64,000 nt of DNA from Thermoproteota archaeon (GTDB taxonomy: Archaea; Korarchaeota; Korarchaeia; Korarchaeales; Korarchaeaceae), in NCBI GenBank assembly GCA_015522685.1, contig WALU01000032.1, positions 1-64,000 on the forward strand, given 5' to 3'. This document shows positions 8,435 to 16,942 of the stretch, in pieces (position 1 is the first letter of the stretch; each line of letters starts with the position of its first letter). A program made the translations under genes and the position numbers. Under the pieces are notes generated by a model. The model saw nothing but the letters and a program-made list of their open reading frames with translations. It ran no database searches and was not told where the DNA came from.

Positions 8435-9769
8435 ATGCAATATGTAGTCATTGGACATGGCACGGCAGGACAAACTGCTGCTGCCGTGCTTAAGAAAGTA
8501 GATCCAAATTCCGATGTCTATGTACTCGAAAAGGGAAAGTATGTCTCTAATCATCCATGCTCGCTTCCTGCCGTTGTCGGAGGGAGGCTTTCAATAGAAT
8601 CTCTAGAGAAGACAGCTCCTAAAGGTAGAATTAATATAATACTTGAAGCCGAAGCATATAAGATAGATGTCAAGGGAAAAGAGGTTCATTTTAATAAGAA
8701 TGGAGCATCAGATAAGCTCTATTATGATAGGCTCATATTAACTACTGGTTTAAAGCCTACATTTCCAAAGATTGAAGGAATTAATCTGGGAGGAGTAGGG
8801 ACCGTATGGAGCATAGATAGTGTGAAGAGGCTCCTTAATATGCTGGGAAATAGAGTGATTATTGTCGGAGGGAGCGCGACAGGTATAGAAGTAGCCGCTG
8901 AATTGGCTAGGACAGGGAGAGATATCATACTAATTGAAGCTCTCGAGCAACTAATACCGGGTAAGCTTGATCCACCAATATCCTCTATGGTAGCTCATGT
9001 TCTCACAAAGATGGGAGTCAAAGTGATGCTTAAAACCCGGATGGAGAAACTAGAAGGTTCTGAAGGTAAACTAAACTATGTTGTAACTAACTCTGGTAAG
9101 ATAGAGGCTGATACAGCAATAATAGTAATTGGAGCAAAACCTAACTCAGATCTAGCCTTACGTTCAGGTCTTGCTATAGGAGAGACAGGAGCGGTTAAAG
9201 TCAATGAGTATCTCTATACATCAGATCCTAGCATACTAGCAGCTGGAGATGTAGCCGAAGTCAAAGATTTCATAACAGGTCAACCAACGGCCACAGGTTT
9301 AGCCTCTACAGCAGTTGTGCAAGGTAGAATAGCAGCTGAGAATGTATCTGGAAGGAATATTATGTATAGAGGAGCTCTCTCGCCATATATAGTACCGGTG
9401 GGTGATTACTGGCTTGGAGGAGTGGGGCTCTCTGCTAGCAAGGCTGATAAATTGGGTATAAAGTACTTAGCTTTCCGCTTTGCGGGCTCTGATCTTCCTA
9501 GGTATATGCTAGGGAGAGATACTTTCGCAACATGGCTAATAACGGATAAGGAAGGTAAAATTCTTGGAGCCCAATTATTCGGTAGAAGAGGAGTCAGGGA
9601 GAGGATCCTCTTCCTAACTGCCGCTATTTATGCAGGCTTTAAGATACAGGATGTTAGACTTATGGAGTTTGCATATCAACCTGAGCTATGCGATCTCCTC
9701 GATCCTATAGCAATAGCGGCGGAGGGGATGAGTAGGAAATATAGACTACTTCAACTTTTCCGTGATTAA
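8435..9769 (+). CDS. FAD-dependent pyridine nucleotide-disulfide oxidoreductase (CoA-disulfide reductase / NADH oxidase type)
   Basis: About 444 residues with an N-terminal FAD dinucleotide fold (VVIGHGTAGQTAA), a second NAD(P)H fold (RVIIVGGSATGIEVAAELA) and the FAD-closing motif LAAGDVAEVKD. A single cysteine in YVSNHPCSLP (about residue 42) sits where the redox-active Cys of CoA-disulfide reductases and NADH/NAD(P)H oxidases lies. The substrate could be CoA disulfide, polysulfide or oxygen; sequence alone does not decide. ATG 8435 has GGAGAGGAG upstream; ATG 8420 would add five residues. It is convergent with the next gene, overlapping by 24 bases. Confidence 0.85.
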   Translation: MQYVVIGHGTAGQTAAAVLKKVDPNSDVYVLEKGKYVSNHPCSLPAVVGGRLSIESLEKTAPKGRINIILEAEAYKIDVKGKEVHFNKNGASDKLYYDRLILTTGLKPTFPKIEGINLGGVGTVWSIDSVKRLLNMLGNRVIIVGGSATGIEVAAELARTGRDIILIEALEQLIPGKLDPPISSMVAHVLTKMGVKVMLKTRMEKLEGSEGKLNYVVTNSGKIEADTAIIVIGAKPNSDLALRSGLAIGETGAVKVNEYLYTSDPSILAAGDVAEVKDFITGQPTATGLASTAVVQGRIAAENVSGRNIMYRGALSPYIVPVGDYWLGGVGLSASKADKLGIKYLAFRFAGSDLPRYMLGRDTFATWLITDKEGKILGAQLFGRRGVRERILFLTAAIYAGFKIQDVRLMEFAYQPELCDLLDPIAIAAEGMSRKYRLLQLFRD

Positions 9770-10012
9770 ATGAGATAATAAACCTCTAGGTTCATCTTCA
9801 CCAATCCAACAGACTTTTTTATCAAGTAGCCTAGCTAGAAAAGCTACTAATGAAGTATCCGAATCATTACATCTTCTGCTTATAACAAGGCAATCTATAG
9901 AGAGCAATTTCTTGATGATATCATTGAAACCATAGCTAGTGTCTATATCGACAGCATCTTTCAATCCTAAAGATAAACTGCAGCTTTTTAGAACTCCCTT
10001 CTTATCGCTCAT
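9746..10012 (-). CDS. Small hypothetical protein
   Basis: An 88-residue protein I do not recognise. It contains three cysteines in different places (LKSCSLS, IDCLVI, RRCNDSD) and a pattern of hydrophobic strands and helices suggesting an alpha/beta mini-domain. Its start overlaps the stop of the upstream DUF354 gene by 4 bases (ATGA type), so it is translated with it. It may assist that enzyme or supply a missing domain, but that is inference from position only. Confidence 0.55.
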   Translation of the reverse strand: MSDKKGVLKSCSLSLGLKDAVDIDTSYGFNDIIKKLLSIDCLVISRRCNDSDTSLVAFLARLLDKKVCWIGEDEPRGLLSHLITEKLK

Positions 10013-11034
10013 CTACTTAGCTCACCTAGTACTCTCCCTATCACTATTCTCGGGTCTTCTAACTCATTTATCTTCTTCGATGTATCTATAAAGAAAGCAT
10101 CTGGATCTCTCAGGATGCGACCCACAAGTTCCTTAGCTTCCTCTAAGCTATGGGCTCTCCATATAGGGAATCCTCTCTCCTCCAAATAATCATTGACGTA
10201 CAACTTAATGTTCAAGGGAAAAGTTGAAATGGATGGTGTCCCAAGAAGGGCAGCCTCTCTAGCCATGGTTCCTCCTCCAGTTATGACAAGTGAAAGTTTA
10301 CTGAACAATTGTAGAGTATCTACAGTATCCTTTATCAGCACGATTTTTCCTTTATACCTCCCTCTTAGTGCTTGATATTGGTAAGGATACCTAGGCTTCA
10401 CCAAGACCTTCGCACCCATACCGATGATCTCATCTATAAGTGCAGCAGAGATCGAGCTCTCCTTTCCTAGTAAGTAGGATGCCCTGTTCTCTTCTAGTCG
10501 TATAAATACCGTATATCCTCTCTCATAGTGATTCTTATTTCTAAGGAAATCTTTAACCCAAGCAACCTCATCCACTCCCTTATATGGAACCAACGCACTT
10601 TGAGAGGTGCCTAATCTTATCATATCCAATTTAGGAATGGCTTCAGGGTATACAACTCTCCAGGAGAGGGGAAGAGCCAATCTACCCACATGATAAGAAT
10701 GAGGACTATCATTCATGGTAAGGGCCTTAATAGAAAGGCCAAAGGCCACTCTAACTGCTTCTGGAGAAGAGAATGATATAAGAACATCTGGCTTGAAATC
10801 CAACGCTATATTCAAGAGGAGCTTGACCCTCTCAGAGTAGGCTAAGAGCTTGTCCTTGAGGCCTTCAGTTGCGTATCTTCCTATTCCTAGGAACCTAACA
10901 TTTAACTTTTTTAGTAAGTCGGTGGATTCATTTAATCTCTTGCTTGTAATCAAGTATTCATGTCCCAGCCACTTCGCTATGGAAGTCATTAATCTAGCTT
11001 GCTTAGGAGTGATTATATCAAACCATACTCTCAT
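10009..11034 (-). CDS. DUF354 family protein (GT-B/epimerase-like)
   Basis: A 341-residue protein of the archaeal DUF354 family, which resembles UDP-N-acetylglucosamine 2-epimerases and GT-B glycosyltransferases. The start MRVWFDIITPKQARL is typical, ISFSSPEAVRVAFGL is in the N-terminal domain, and the C-terminal domain has VITGGGTMAREAALLGTPSIS, the glycine-rich nucleotide-sugar site. The substrate is unknown; surface polysaccharide or lipid sugar work is plausible. It lies one base after the PadR-like regulator, in the operon PAC2-padR-DUF354-hypothetical. Confidence 0.8.
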   Translation of the reverse strand: MRVWFDIITPKQARLMTSIAKWLGHEYLITSKRLNESTDLLKKLNVRFLGIGRYATEGLKDKLLAYSERVKLLLNIALDFKPDVLISFSSPEAVRVAFGLSIKALTMNDSPHSYHVGRLALPLSWRVVYPEAIPKLDMIRLGTSQSALVPYKGVDEVAWVKDFLRNKNHYERGYTVFIRLEENRASYLLGKESSISAALIDEIIGMGAKVLVKPRYPYQYQALRGRYKGKIVLIKDTVDTLQLFSKLSLVITGGGTMAREAALLGTPSISTFPLNIKLYVNDYLEERGFPIWRAHSLEEAKELVGRILRDPDAFFIDTSKKINELEDPRIVIGRVLGELSR

Positions 11035-11409
11035 CTAATTGCCTTCCTTATAGGAACGTTCCTTTAAGGATATGAGCATATCTTCTATGAGCCTCAGCCC
11101 TTTATCTAGCAATCTTCTCCCAGAGTCTGTGATCTCGTAGTAGTTTCTCATCTTGCCAGTCCCCTTTCCTCTCCTTTTTGACATCCTCACATAACCTGTA
11201 GATCTAAGAGATCTCATTACTATATAGGCAGTCACTCTAGCCGGTCTCCAGCCAAACTTCTTCTCAATTAAGTCAGATATCTCATATGGATAGGCAGGTC
11301 TTTCTCTTAAGATCGATAAGACATAAAGCCATAGATCCTCTTTAGTTAACTTGTCTCTAAGCCTGCGGAGAGGAGCAGGAAATCTACCCGACATACTCTG
11401 TGGATTCAT
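11035..11409 (-). CDS. PadR-like winged-helix transcriptional regulator
   Basis: Winged-helix signature: LYVLSILRERPAYPYEISD, then a recognition-helix region ending MRSLRSTGYVRM, then YYEITDSGRRLLD, all standard for PadR-type repressors. A Lys/Arg-rich wing (SKRRGKGTGK) probably contacts DNA. ATG 11409 has AAGGTGG five bases upstream. Its 5' end overlaps the PAC2 gene by 26 bases. It probably regulates its own operon. Confidence 0.8.
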   Translation of the reverse strand: MNPQSMSGRFPAPLRRLRDKLTKEDLWLYVLSILRERPAYPYEISDLIEKKFGWRPARVTAYIVMRSLRSTGYVRMSKRRGKGTGKMRNYYEITDSGRRLLDKGLRLIEDMLISLKERSYKEGN

Positions 11410-12151
11410 CTCTTCCACCTTGGGCGCCTAGCTTCTCTCTAATTCTTTTTTCAATTTCCTTCATTAGCTCACTTTTCACTCTTTCTATCTCCTCTGTCTC
11501 TTTGTCTATAATCTCGTAATCGAGTCCTATTGAGAATGCCTTATCAAGCACTTCAAGCACACGTTTAGCTGCCCTAGGATCTGGAGAGTAGTCAGGAGCT
11601 ACTCCGCTTAGTACTACACTGTTTACTCCTTTTATCTTAGCTAATCCTAAGACAGATCCAGCTAATCCTATCACTGACTTTATGGGACTCTCTTTAGTAG
11701 CTCCTACCTTTGTAAGTCTATCTAAGAGACTATTATCGTTTCCAAAGGCAAGCACTTTACCTGCAGAATTCTCGTCCACAAATCCAGTAATTACCACGAC
11801 ACGTTTCACTCTCATACTCAAAAGTACCTTTAAGATCTCATTAGATACCTCCATCCCACCCCAAGGGACTGGCTGTACATCGCTGGTTACCAGAGCTATC
11901 GACGGATTGCTCATATGGAATACCGATATTGAGGGGAGAATGAACCTTCCCCCCTCTAATATGGAGATTCCTACCATATTATTGGGAAACATAAGGTACT
12001 CTGAGTATATCTTAGTAATAGGAGTTGGGTCCTTTTCCTTTACAAGGTACGTTATAACTTGCTCTCCGACGTTTGCCATTCCTGGAAATCCAAGTATAGC
12101 AACATCAGCTGATGATAGTTTCGATATTTTCCTGACCTTCATCCAACCCAT
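11384..12151 (-). CDS. PAC2-family protein (second copy)
   Basis: Paralogue of the protein at 7582-8355, with the same segments: VAILGFPGMANVGEQVITYLV, LVTSDVQPVPWGGME, GLAGSVLGLAKIKG and LSGVAPDYSPDPRAAK. The C-terminus is a charged helix. Archaea often have two PAC2 proteins (PbaA-like and PbaB-like) that can form hetero-assemblies; whether these two interact is inference. First gene of a four-gene operon. Confidence 0.85.
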   Translation of the reverse strand: MGWMKVRKISKLSSADVAILGFPGMANVGEQVITYLVKEKDPTPITKIYSEYLMFPNNMVGISILEGGRFILPSISVFHMSNPSIALVTSDVQPVPWGGMEVSNEILKVLLSMRVKRVVVITGFVDENSAGKVLAFGNDNSLLDRLTKVGATKESPIKSVIGLAGSVLGLAKIKGVNSVVLSGVAPDYSPDPRAAKRVLEVLDKAFSIGLDYEIIDKETEEIERVKSELMKEIEKRIREKLGAQGGRDESTEYVG

Positions 12152-12187
12152 TTCCCTTCCCTTACCTTAAAGTAAATGGGAGAGCGT

Positions 12188-12195
12188 ATTAAATA
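12188..12195 (+). promoter_or_regulatory. TATA box of apgM
   Basis: ATTAAATA is centred about 25 bases before the apgM ATG at 12216, so the mRNA probably starts at or next to the start codon (leaderless). Confidence 0.5.
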
Positions 12196-12215
12196 AACTG
12201 CAGTCTAGGATTGAT

Positions 12216-13514
12216 ATGAGAAAGGTAATATTCATAATATTAGATGGTCTCGGAGATAGGCCAAACCCTGCCCTTAAGTGGCTTACTCCCCTTCAAAGTG
12301 CAGAAATACCTAATATGGACCTGATGGCTGCGAGAGGAATACTCGGAATGCAATATCCAATCGCTCCCGGGATTCCTCCTGGTAGTGATACAGGTCACCT
12401 CTCTCTTTTTGGATATAACATAACATCAGAATATCCTGGGAGGGGCATATTTGAAGCAATGGGAGAAGGAGTATCTCTTGAGGAAGGAATTGCACTCCGA
12501 GCTAACTTTGCTACGGTGGAAGAAAGAAATGGTAAACTCATCGTTGTAGACAGAAGGGCTGGTAGGATATCAGGTGAAGATGCTGAGGAGTTAGCTCAGG
12601 AAATATCTGAGATGGAGCTCTTAGGAGGTGATGTAAGAGCGAAATTTAGACATACTTTAGAACATAGGGGGTTTCTCCTACTTGAAGGATCTCAGCTCTC
12701 AAGCAAGATAACAGATGTCGATCCGCATGAGGTCGGTTACCCAGTGCTTGAGCCGATGCCAATGAGTAATAATGCTAAGAAAACAACAAAGGCTTTAAAT
12801 GAGTTCTTAAGTAGAGCATATTTGTCTTTAAAGGACCATGAAGTGAACAGAAAAAGAATATTAGAGGGTAAGCTTCCAGCTAACTTCATACTCCCAAGAG
12901 GAGCAGCTAGCCCATCTAAACTTGAGTCATTCTCATCTAGATGGGGATTTAACCCGGCTGCTGTGGCTGCTGGCCCTATGTACAAAGGAATTGCTAGGGC
13001 TTTAGGCTTTAAAGTATTCCAACCAGAGGGAGCTACTGGTTTGCCAGATTCGGATTTCTCATCCAAGATTAGAAAAGCATTAGATCTTCTTAATGAATAC
13101 GATTTTATATATGTACATGTTAAAGGTACCGATGTAGCTTCTCATAAGAGAGACCCGCTATTAAAGGTTAAAGTGCTTGAGAGGGTAGATATTGCATTAG
13201 AATCATTAACAGATCCACCAGAGGATCTATTAGTAGTTATAACAGGAGATCATGCAACTCCCTGCATACTTGGGAAGCATTCTGGAGATCCCGTACCGAT
13301 AATGTTCTTTGGAAAGGGTCTCCCAAGAGATGATTCTACCAACTTCCAAGAGCTAGATTCATATACAGGAGGACTAGGATGGTTTACCGGAAAAGATTTA
13401 ATGAATCTAATCCTAAATTACTCCGATAGGGCTTTAGAATACGGATTAAGGCTAATCCCTAGAGAAACTCGATATATACCTAAAGTAGAGCATCTAATAC
13501 CATTTAATCTTTGA
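12216..13514 (+). CDS. apgM: 2,3-bisphosphoglycerate-independent phosphoglycerate mutase (archaeal type)
   Basis: Interconverts 3- and 2-phosphoglycerate in glycolysis/gluconeogenesis. An alkaline-phosphatase-superfamily fold: the N-terminal metal motif ILDGLGDRP, PPGSDTGHLSLFGY with the catalytic Ser region, KGTDVASHKRDP and TGDHATP (metal-binding His/Asp) near the C-terminus. At 432 residues it matches archaeal ApgM. The last 21 bases overlap the convergent thiolase gene. Confidence 0.93.
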   Translation: MRKVIFIILDGLGDRPNPALKWLTPLQSAEIPNMDLMAARGILGMQYPIAPGIPPGSDTGHLSLFGYNITSEYPGRGIFEAMGEGVSLEEGIALRANFATVEERNGKLIVVDRRAGRISGEDAEELAQEISEMELLGGDVRAKFRHTLEHRGFLLLEGSQLSSKITDVDPHEVGYPVLEPMPMSNNAKKTTKALNEFLSRAYLSLKDHEVNRKRILEGKLPANFILPRGAASPSKLESFSSRWGFNPAAVAAGPMYKGIARALGFKVFQPEGATGLPDSDFSSKIRKALDLLNEYDFIYVHVKGTDVASHKRDPLLKVKVLERVDIALESLTDPPEDLLVVITGDHATPCILGKHSGDPVPIMFFGKGLPRDDSTNFQELDSYTGGLGWFTGKDLMNLILNYSDRALEYGLRLIPRETRYIPKVEHLIPFNL

Positions 13515-14486
13515 CCAACCTTTTTTCCTCACAGAATTTAAGTTAAGGGGTTTCAATAGATCTCTCCCTAGGATTTCGGATAGTTCAGCTTTGAATTGGC
13601 AAGCCTTACAGATCTCAGTAGTAGTTGGTTCTCCGCATATCTTACATCTCCTCAGCTTCACATTGGGTTTTATTCCACTGGATATAAAATTAAAAATCTT
13701 TAAAGCCATAATTTTCGCTCCCGCTTCCATATCTTCTAACCTGTCTATTTCTCTCCTCACTCCAATCCTCATTCCTTGAGTAAGGGGACACTTACCTAAA
13801 TGAGCCGTAATCCCCTCAGCAACCACTAGCGCGGCTATTTCCCTCTCATAAACATATTTTAATGGCCTGACTCTAGGTATGAGACCTTCTTCGGTATTTC
13901 TCTTATGTCTGAGCGTTTTAACTAAGGCATTTATATCTCCTCTTGCTAGATTCATCAAAGCTGTTTGGACCATATCATCTAAGTTATGGCCAGTAATTAC
14001 AACGGTAGCACCCATCTCCCTAGCCACGGCATTCAATGCTTGCCTCCTGAGAACACCGCAATATGTACAGACGCTCCTCTTAGAGTCTTTAGGCAATTTA
14101 CCTTCTAACTCCCCTATAGATAACCCATGTATCTCCTCTATTGTGAAGGTCAGATGCTTGACTCCTAACTCATTGGACAATCTCTCAGCAAGCTCTATTG
14201 AAGCCTTCCTGTAAAATGTACCTTCATCTATAATGACTGAAACTATATCAAGATCCATTTCCGGATGGGCATCTGAAAACTCTTTAGTTAGAACAAGGGC
14301 AAGAGAGCTATCCTTCCCGCCAGAGTGGGCTACGACTATCCTATCTCCCTTAATTAGCTCTTTCTCTAAAATTTCCCATGCTCTCTTCCTCACAGAGGAC
14401 ATTAAGCAGTTACTACACAGTGAAACTCCTTTAGCAGTATCAGTGTAAATTGCCTCATTGATTCCGCATAAGTCGCATATTCTCAT
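13494..14486 (-). CDS. ttuA: TtuA/Ncs6-type tRNA 2-thiolation PP-loop enzyme
   Basis: An ATP-pyrophosphatase that adenylates tRNA uridine or ribothymidine for sulfur insertion. In order: an N-terminal zinc ribbon (CDLCG and CSNCL), the PP-loop VAHSGGKDSSLAL at about residue 52, VCTYCGVLRR (cluster-binding cysteines), ITGHNLDDMVQTA, CPLTQGMRI, and a C-terminal zinc ribbon (CKICG, CKAC). It is complete at 330 residues. Its start overlaps the 3' end of a beta-grasp protein gene, which would fit a sulfur-carrier partner, although that carrier lacks Gly-Gly. Confidence 0.9.
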   Translation of the reverse strand: MRICDLCGINEAIYTDTAKGVSLCSNCLMSSVRKRAWEILEKELIKGDRIVVAHSGGKDSSLALVLTKEFSDAHPEMDLDIVSVIIDEGTFYRKASIELAERLSNELGVKHLTFTIEEIHGLSIGELEGKLPKDSKRSVCTYCGVLRRQALNAVAREMGATVVITGHNLDDMVQTALMNLARGDINALVKTLRHKRNTEEGLIPRVRPLKYVYEREIAALVVAEGITAHLGKCPLTQGMRIGVRREIDRLEDMEAGAKIMALKIFNFISSGIKPNVKLRRCKICGEPTTTEICKACQFKAELSEILGRDLLKPLNLNSVRKKGWSKIKWY

Positions 14487-14700
14487 GAGCCTTCACCGGG
14501 CTTTTATGATAAGTTATCCTGAGCCAAGTAATCACATCACCATTCTCTAGATAACAATCATTTGCCTTAGGCTTACCATTTACGAGTAGTAAGGTGCTCC
14601 ATCTGCTCAAACCTAACTTCTGGTAGAGATCACTGACCATAGTATTCCAAGGTAGATCCTTCTCTTTACCAGCCAAGAAGACTTTAATTGTATCCTTCAT
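14455..14700 (-). CDS. ThiS/MoaD-like beta-grasp protein without terminal Gly-Gly
   Basis: A protein of about 81 residues with the beta-grasp pattern of sulfur-carrier proteins: IKVFLAGKEKDLP, a helix, LLLVNGKPK and the LENGDVITWL turn that matches the L-x-DGD-x-V motif. Carriers end in Gly-Gly for thiocarboxylation. This one continues ITYHKSPVKAHENM and ends RNQ, and I found no frameshift that restores Gly-Gly. It overlaps ttuA by 32 bases. It could be a carrier that lost activity, a structural partner, or a TGS-like RNA-binding domain. ATG 14700 is chosen over ATG 14709. Confidence 0.6.
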   Translation of the reverse strand: MKDTIKVFLAGKEKDLPWNTMVSDLYQKLGLSRWSTLLLVNGKPKANDCYLENGDVITWLRITYHKSPVKAHENMRLMRNQ

Positions 14701-14718
14701 ATCTCTCATGTGTTCATT

Positions 14719-15414
14719 ATGTACCTCTCTAAAAAAGCAATACTCTCGGGAGTCTCCTTAGAAGGAGATATTACAATCTTAGGGCCAACTTTTATCGGTA
14801 GAGGATCCACTTTAGGAATCTATTCTATAGTTGGATATCCTTCTTTTAGTAAAATAAATGATATTGAAGAAAAGAACTATCAAGCATACGATGAAATAAG
14901 TGAGGGGAGTAGAATAGGAGAGAAAGCCTTCATCAGAAGCCACTCCGTAATTTATGAGAGGGTAAGGATAGGAAACAGAGTACAAACAGGGCATGCCGTC
15001 CTAATAAGAGAAGATACTGAGATAGGAGATAATACAGTGGTAGGGACCCATTCTATCGTGGATGGACATGTTAAGATAGGAGAGAATACTAGCATTCAGA
15101 GCGGATCTTATATACCTCCAGAAAGCGTCATAGGTAATAGGGTATTCTTAGCACCCTTCGTAGTAATAACGAATGATAAATATCCAGCCAGCAAAAGACT
15201 CTTGGGCGTAATTATAGGGGATAATGCTGTTATAGGAGCTAATTCTGTGCTTATATCTGGTGTTAAGATAGGAGAGAATACTGTTATTGCTTCAGGCGCT
15301 GTGGTAACTAAGGATATCCCTCCGGGGAAGGTTGTTCTCGGAGTTCCTGCACATGTAGTTATGGATAGAGACGAATATGAAGAAAAGAAAAGGATTTACG
15401 AGAGTGGGGCCTAA
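14719..15414 (+). CDS. Left-handed beta-helix (hexapeptide) acyltransferase
   Basis: Made almost wholly of hexapeptide repeats of the form [LIV]-G-x4 (IGEKAFIRSHSVI, IGNRVQTGHAVLI, IGDNTVVGTHSIV, IGENTSIQSGSYI, IGDNAVIGANSVL, IGENTVIASGAVV), ending PPGKVVLGVPAHVV, typical of acetyl- or acyl-CoA-dependent sugar O/N-acetyltransferases. The substrate is not evident. It is divergent from the beta-grasp gene, whose first codons share its promoter region, and convergent with radA (4-base overlap). ATG 14719 is chosen over GTG 14710. Confidence 0.82.
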   Translation: MYLSKKAILSGVSLEGDITILGPTFIGRGSTLGIYSIVGYPSFSKINDIEEKNYQAYDEISEGSRIGEKAFIRSHSVIYERVRIGNRVQTGHAVLIREDTEIGDNTVVGTHSIVDGHVKIGENTSIQSGSYIPPESVIGNRVFLAPFVVITNDKYPASKRLLGVIIGDNAVIGANSVLISGVKIGENTVIASGAVVTKDIPPGKVVLGVPAHVVMDRDEYEEKKRIYESGA

Positions 15415-16361
15415 ACATCCTCAATTCCCCCTTCCGTTATTACTATTTCAACTGTCCCCTCTGGAAGATATGGGCTCTTAACGAGTTTAACTACTCTCCT
15501 GTCCTTTTTACCTCTCTTTATATATAGCCTAGCAGTCACTCCATGCCCAAGAATATGTCCTCCTGCAGGCCTGTTTGGATCGCCGAAGAATGCGGTAGGA
15601 TCTGCTACAACTTGGTTTGTAACTATAACAGCTAAGTTATAACCTAGAGCTAGCTTGAGGAGCTTATGAAGATACTTATTGAGCTTTTGCTGCCTTTCAG
15701 CTAGAGTCTCTCTTCCTACATATTCTCCTCTGAAGTGACTTATGAGCGAATCAACTATTATCAGCCCTATGTTCTTCTCCTTAATGTAAGGCTCTGCTCT
15801 CTCGGTTATTATCATCTGGTGATCACTAGTAAAGGCTCTTGCATATAATATGCTCTTCAAGGTCTTCTCAGGATCTAATCCAAACCTCTCAGATATTTGA
15901 ATTATTCTTTCAGGTCTGAAGGTCCCTTCAGTATCTATGAAAAGAGCCGCCCTACCTAAGCCACCCTTCTCCTCCGGTAATTGTACAGTAACCGACATTT
16001 GGTGGGCAAACTGGGTTTTTCCTGAGCCATAAGGTCCATATATCTCGGTAATGGATTGGGTCTCTACACCACCTCCAAGCAATTCATCCATTCCTTTAGA
16101 GCTGGTAGTAATTCTCTGGACTATCTTTCTCTGTTGGTAGTAATCATAAGCCGACATAACGTCTATGTTAAGCTTGCTTCTAGCTGCCTGTATTATCTTC
16201 TGGGATATGCTCTCTCCAATGCCGGCATATACAGCTAATTCTGATGGTGTAGACATAGCTATTGATTCTAGCGTAGTAAAACCAGCCTCTAACAACCTCT
16301 TGGCAGTAGCAGGACCGACTCCCTCTAGCTCCGTTAGATCTATTTCCTCGGGAGGCCCCAT
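15411..16361 (-). CDS. radA: DNA repair and recombination protein RadA
   Basis: Archaeal RecA/Rad51 strand-exchange ATPase. N-terminal helix-hairpin-helix LEGVGPATAKRLLEAGF, Walker A GPYGSGKTQ near residue 108 (the family usually has GEFGSGKT), Walker B LIIVDSL, and the L2 region VVADPTAFFGDPNRPAGG. The listed start is the first ATG, but an in-frame extension reaches an ATT at 16440 with a better-placed ribosome binding site and would add a charged 26-residue N-terminus (includes KKKITKEGSEDKNKEE), which RadA proteins often have. Upstream lies a small hairpin. Confidence 0.93.
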   Translation of the reverse strand: MGPPEEIDLTELEGVGPATAKRLLEAGFTTLESIAMSTPSELAVYAGIGESISQKIIQAARSKLNIDVMSAYDYYQQRKIVQRITTSSKGMDELLGGGVETQSITEIYGPYGSGKTQFAHQMSVTVQLPEEKGGLGRAALFIDTEGTFRPERIIQISERFGLDPEKTLKSILYARAFTSDHQMIITERAEPYIKEKNIGLIIVDSLISHFRGEYVGRETLAERQQKLNKYLHKLLKLALGYNLAVIVTNQVVADPTAFFGDPNRPAGGHILGHGVTARLYIKRGKKDRRVVKLVKSPYLPEGTVEIVITEGGIEDV

Positions 16362-16447
16362 CTCACCATAGTAGTTTTCGTTGGCTTCCTCTTTATTCTT
16401 ATCTTCAGAACCTTCCTTAGTAATCTTCTTCTTTGGAATTTAGATCA

Positions 16448-16467
16448 CTTCCCTTATGATCGGGAAG
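16448..16467 (-). repeat. Small inverted repeat in the radA leader
   Basis: CTTCCC and GGGAAG flank an 8-base loop directly upstream of the GTGATC ribosome binding site used by the proposed ATT start of radA. It could modulate translation or be a coincidence; the stem is only 6 bp. Confidence 0.35.
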
Positions 16468-16597
16468 CTAAGGTATATAATTCATCACATATATACAATA
16501 ATCCTTCTATATCGCTCTTCTTGAATATTACGTCTCTGCATAATCCTATCCTTGCAATTAATCTTCTCCTCCCTATAATATCCCAGCAGGTGCTTCT
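16454..16597 (-). other. Open stretch without start codon upstream of radA
   Basis: A 47-codon minus-strand frame with coding-like composition (WDIIGRRRLIARIGLCRDV, then IFKKSDIEGLLYICDEL), bounded by stops, with no ATG, GTG or TTG near its beginning. It might be the tail of a decayed gene. No family was recognised. Confidence 0.2.
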
Positions 16598-16618
16598 CTA
16601 TAGAATCTATACTTATAC

Positions 16619-16936
16619 CTACCTACATTTCCATATGTAATATCCAAGAGTAAGGGAGAAAATGAAAGTGAGGATACCTTCTGAAGGTAATTGAGTCGAA
16701 ATTATAATACCTATTGCTGCCAAAGTAATATAAAATATAGAAAGTACACTTATTGCATAAAAATTCCCTTTTAATATCCCTATAACTAAAGTCAGTATCG
16801 CTACTGATGATAACAAGCTAGCAAAGGAGTAAATGGGCTCCCTTGTCCAAAGGGTAAGAAAAGCATATCCAAGCAATATGGACAAAGCTAATGTTATTAA
16901 AGAAGATGCCACAATACTAGGTCTCAAAGAGGGCAA
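16619..16936 (-). CDS. Small hypothetical membrane protein
   Basis: A 105-residue protein with three to four hydrophobic helices (ASSLITLALSILLGYAFL, SLLSSVAILTLVIGIL, AISVLSIFYITLAAIGIII, IFSLTLGYYIW) and short loops. No motif was recognised. It starts 7 bases after prs on the same strand and is probably co-transcribed with it. Confidence 0.6.
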   Translation of the reverse strand: MPSLRPSIVASSLITLALSILLGYAFLTLWTREPIYSFASLLSSVAILTLVIGILKGNFYAISVLSIFYITLAAIGIIISTQLPSEGILTFIFSLTLGYYIWKCR

Positions 16937-16942
16937 TTAGGG

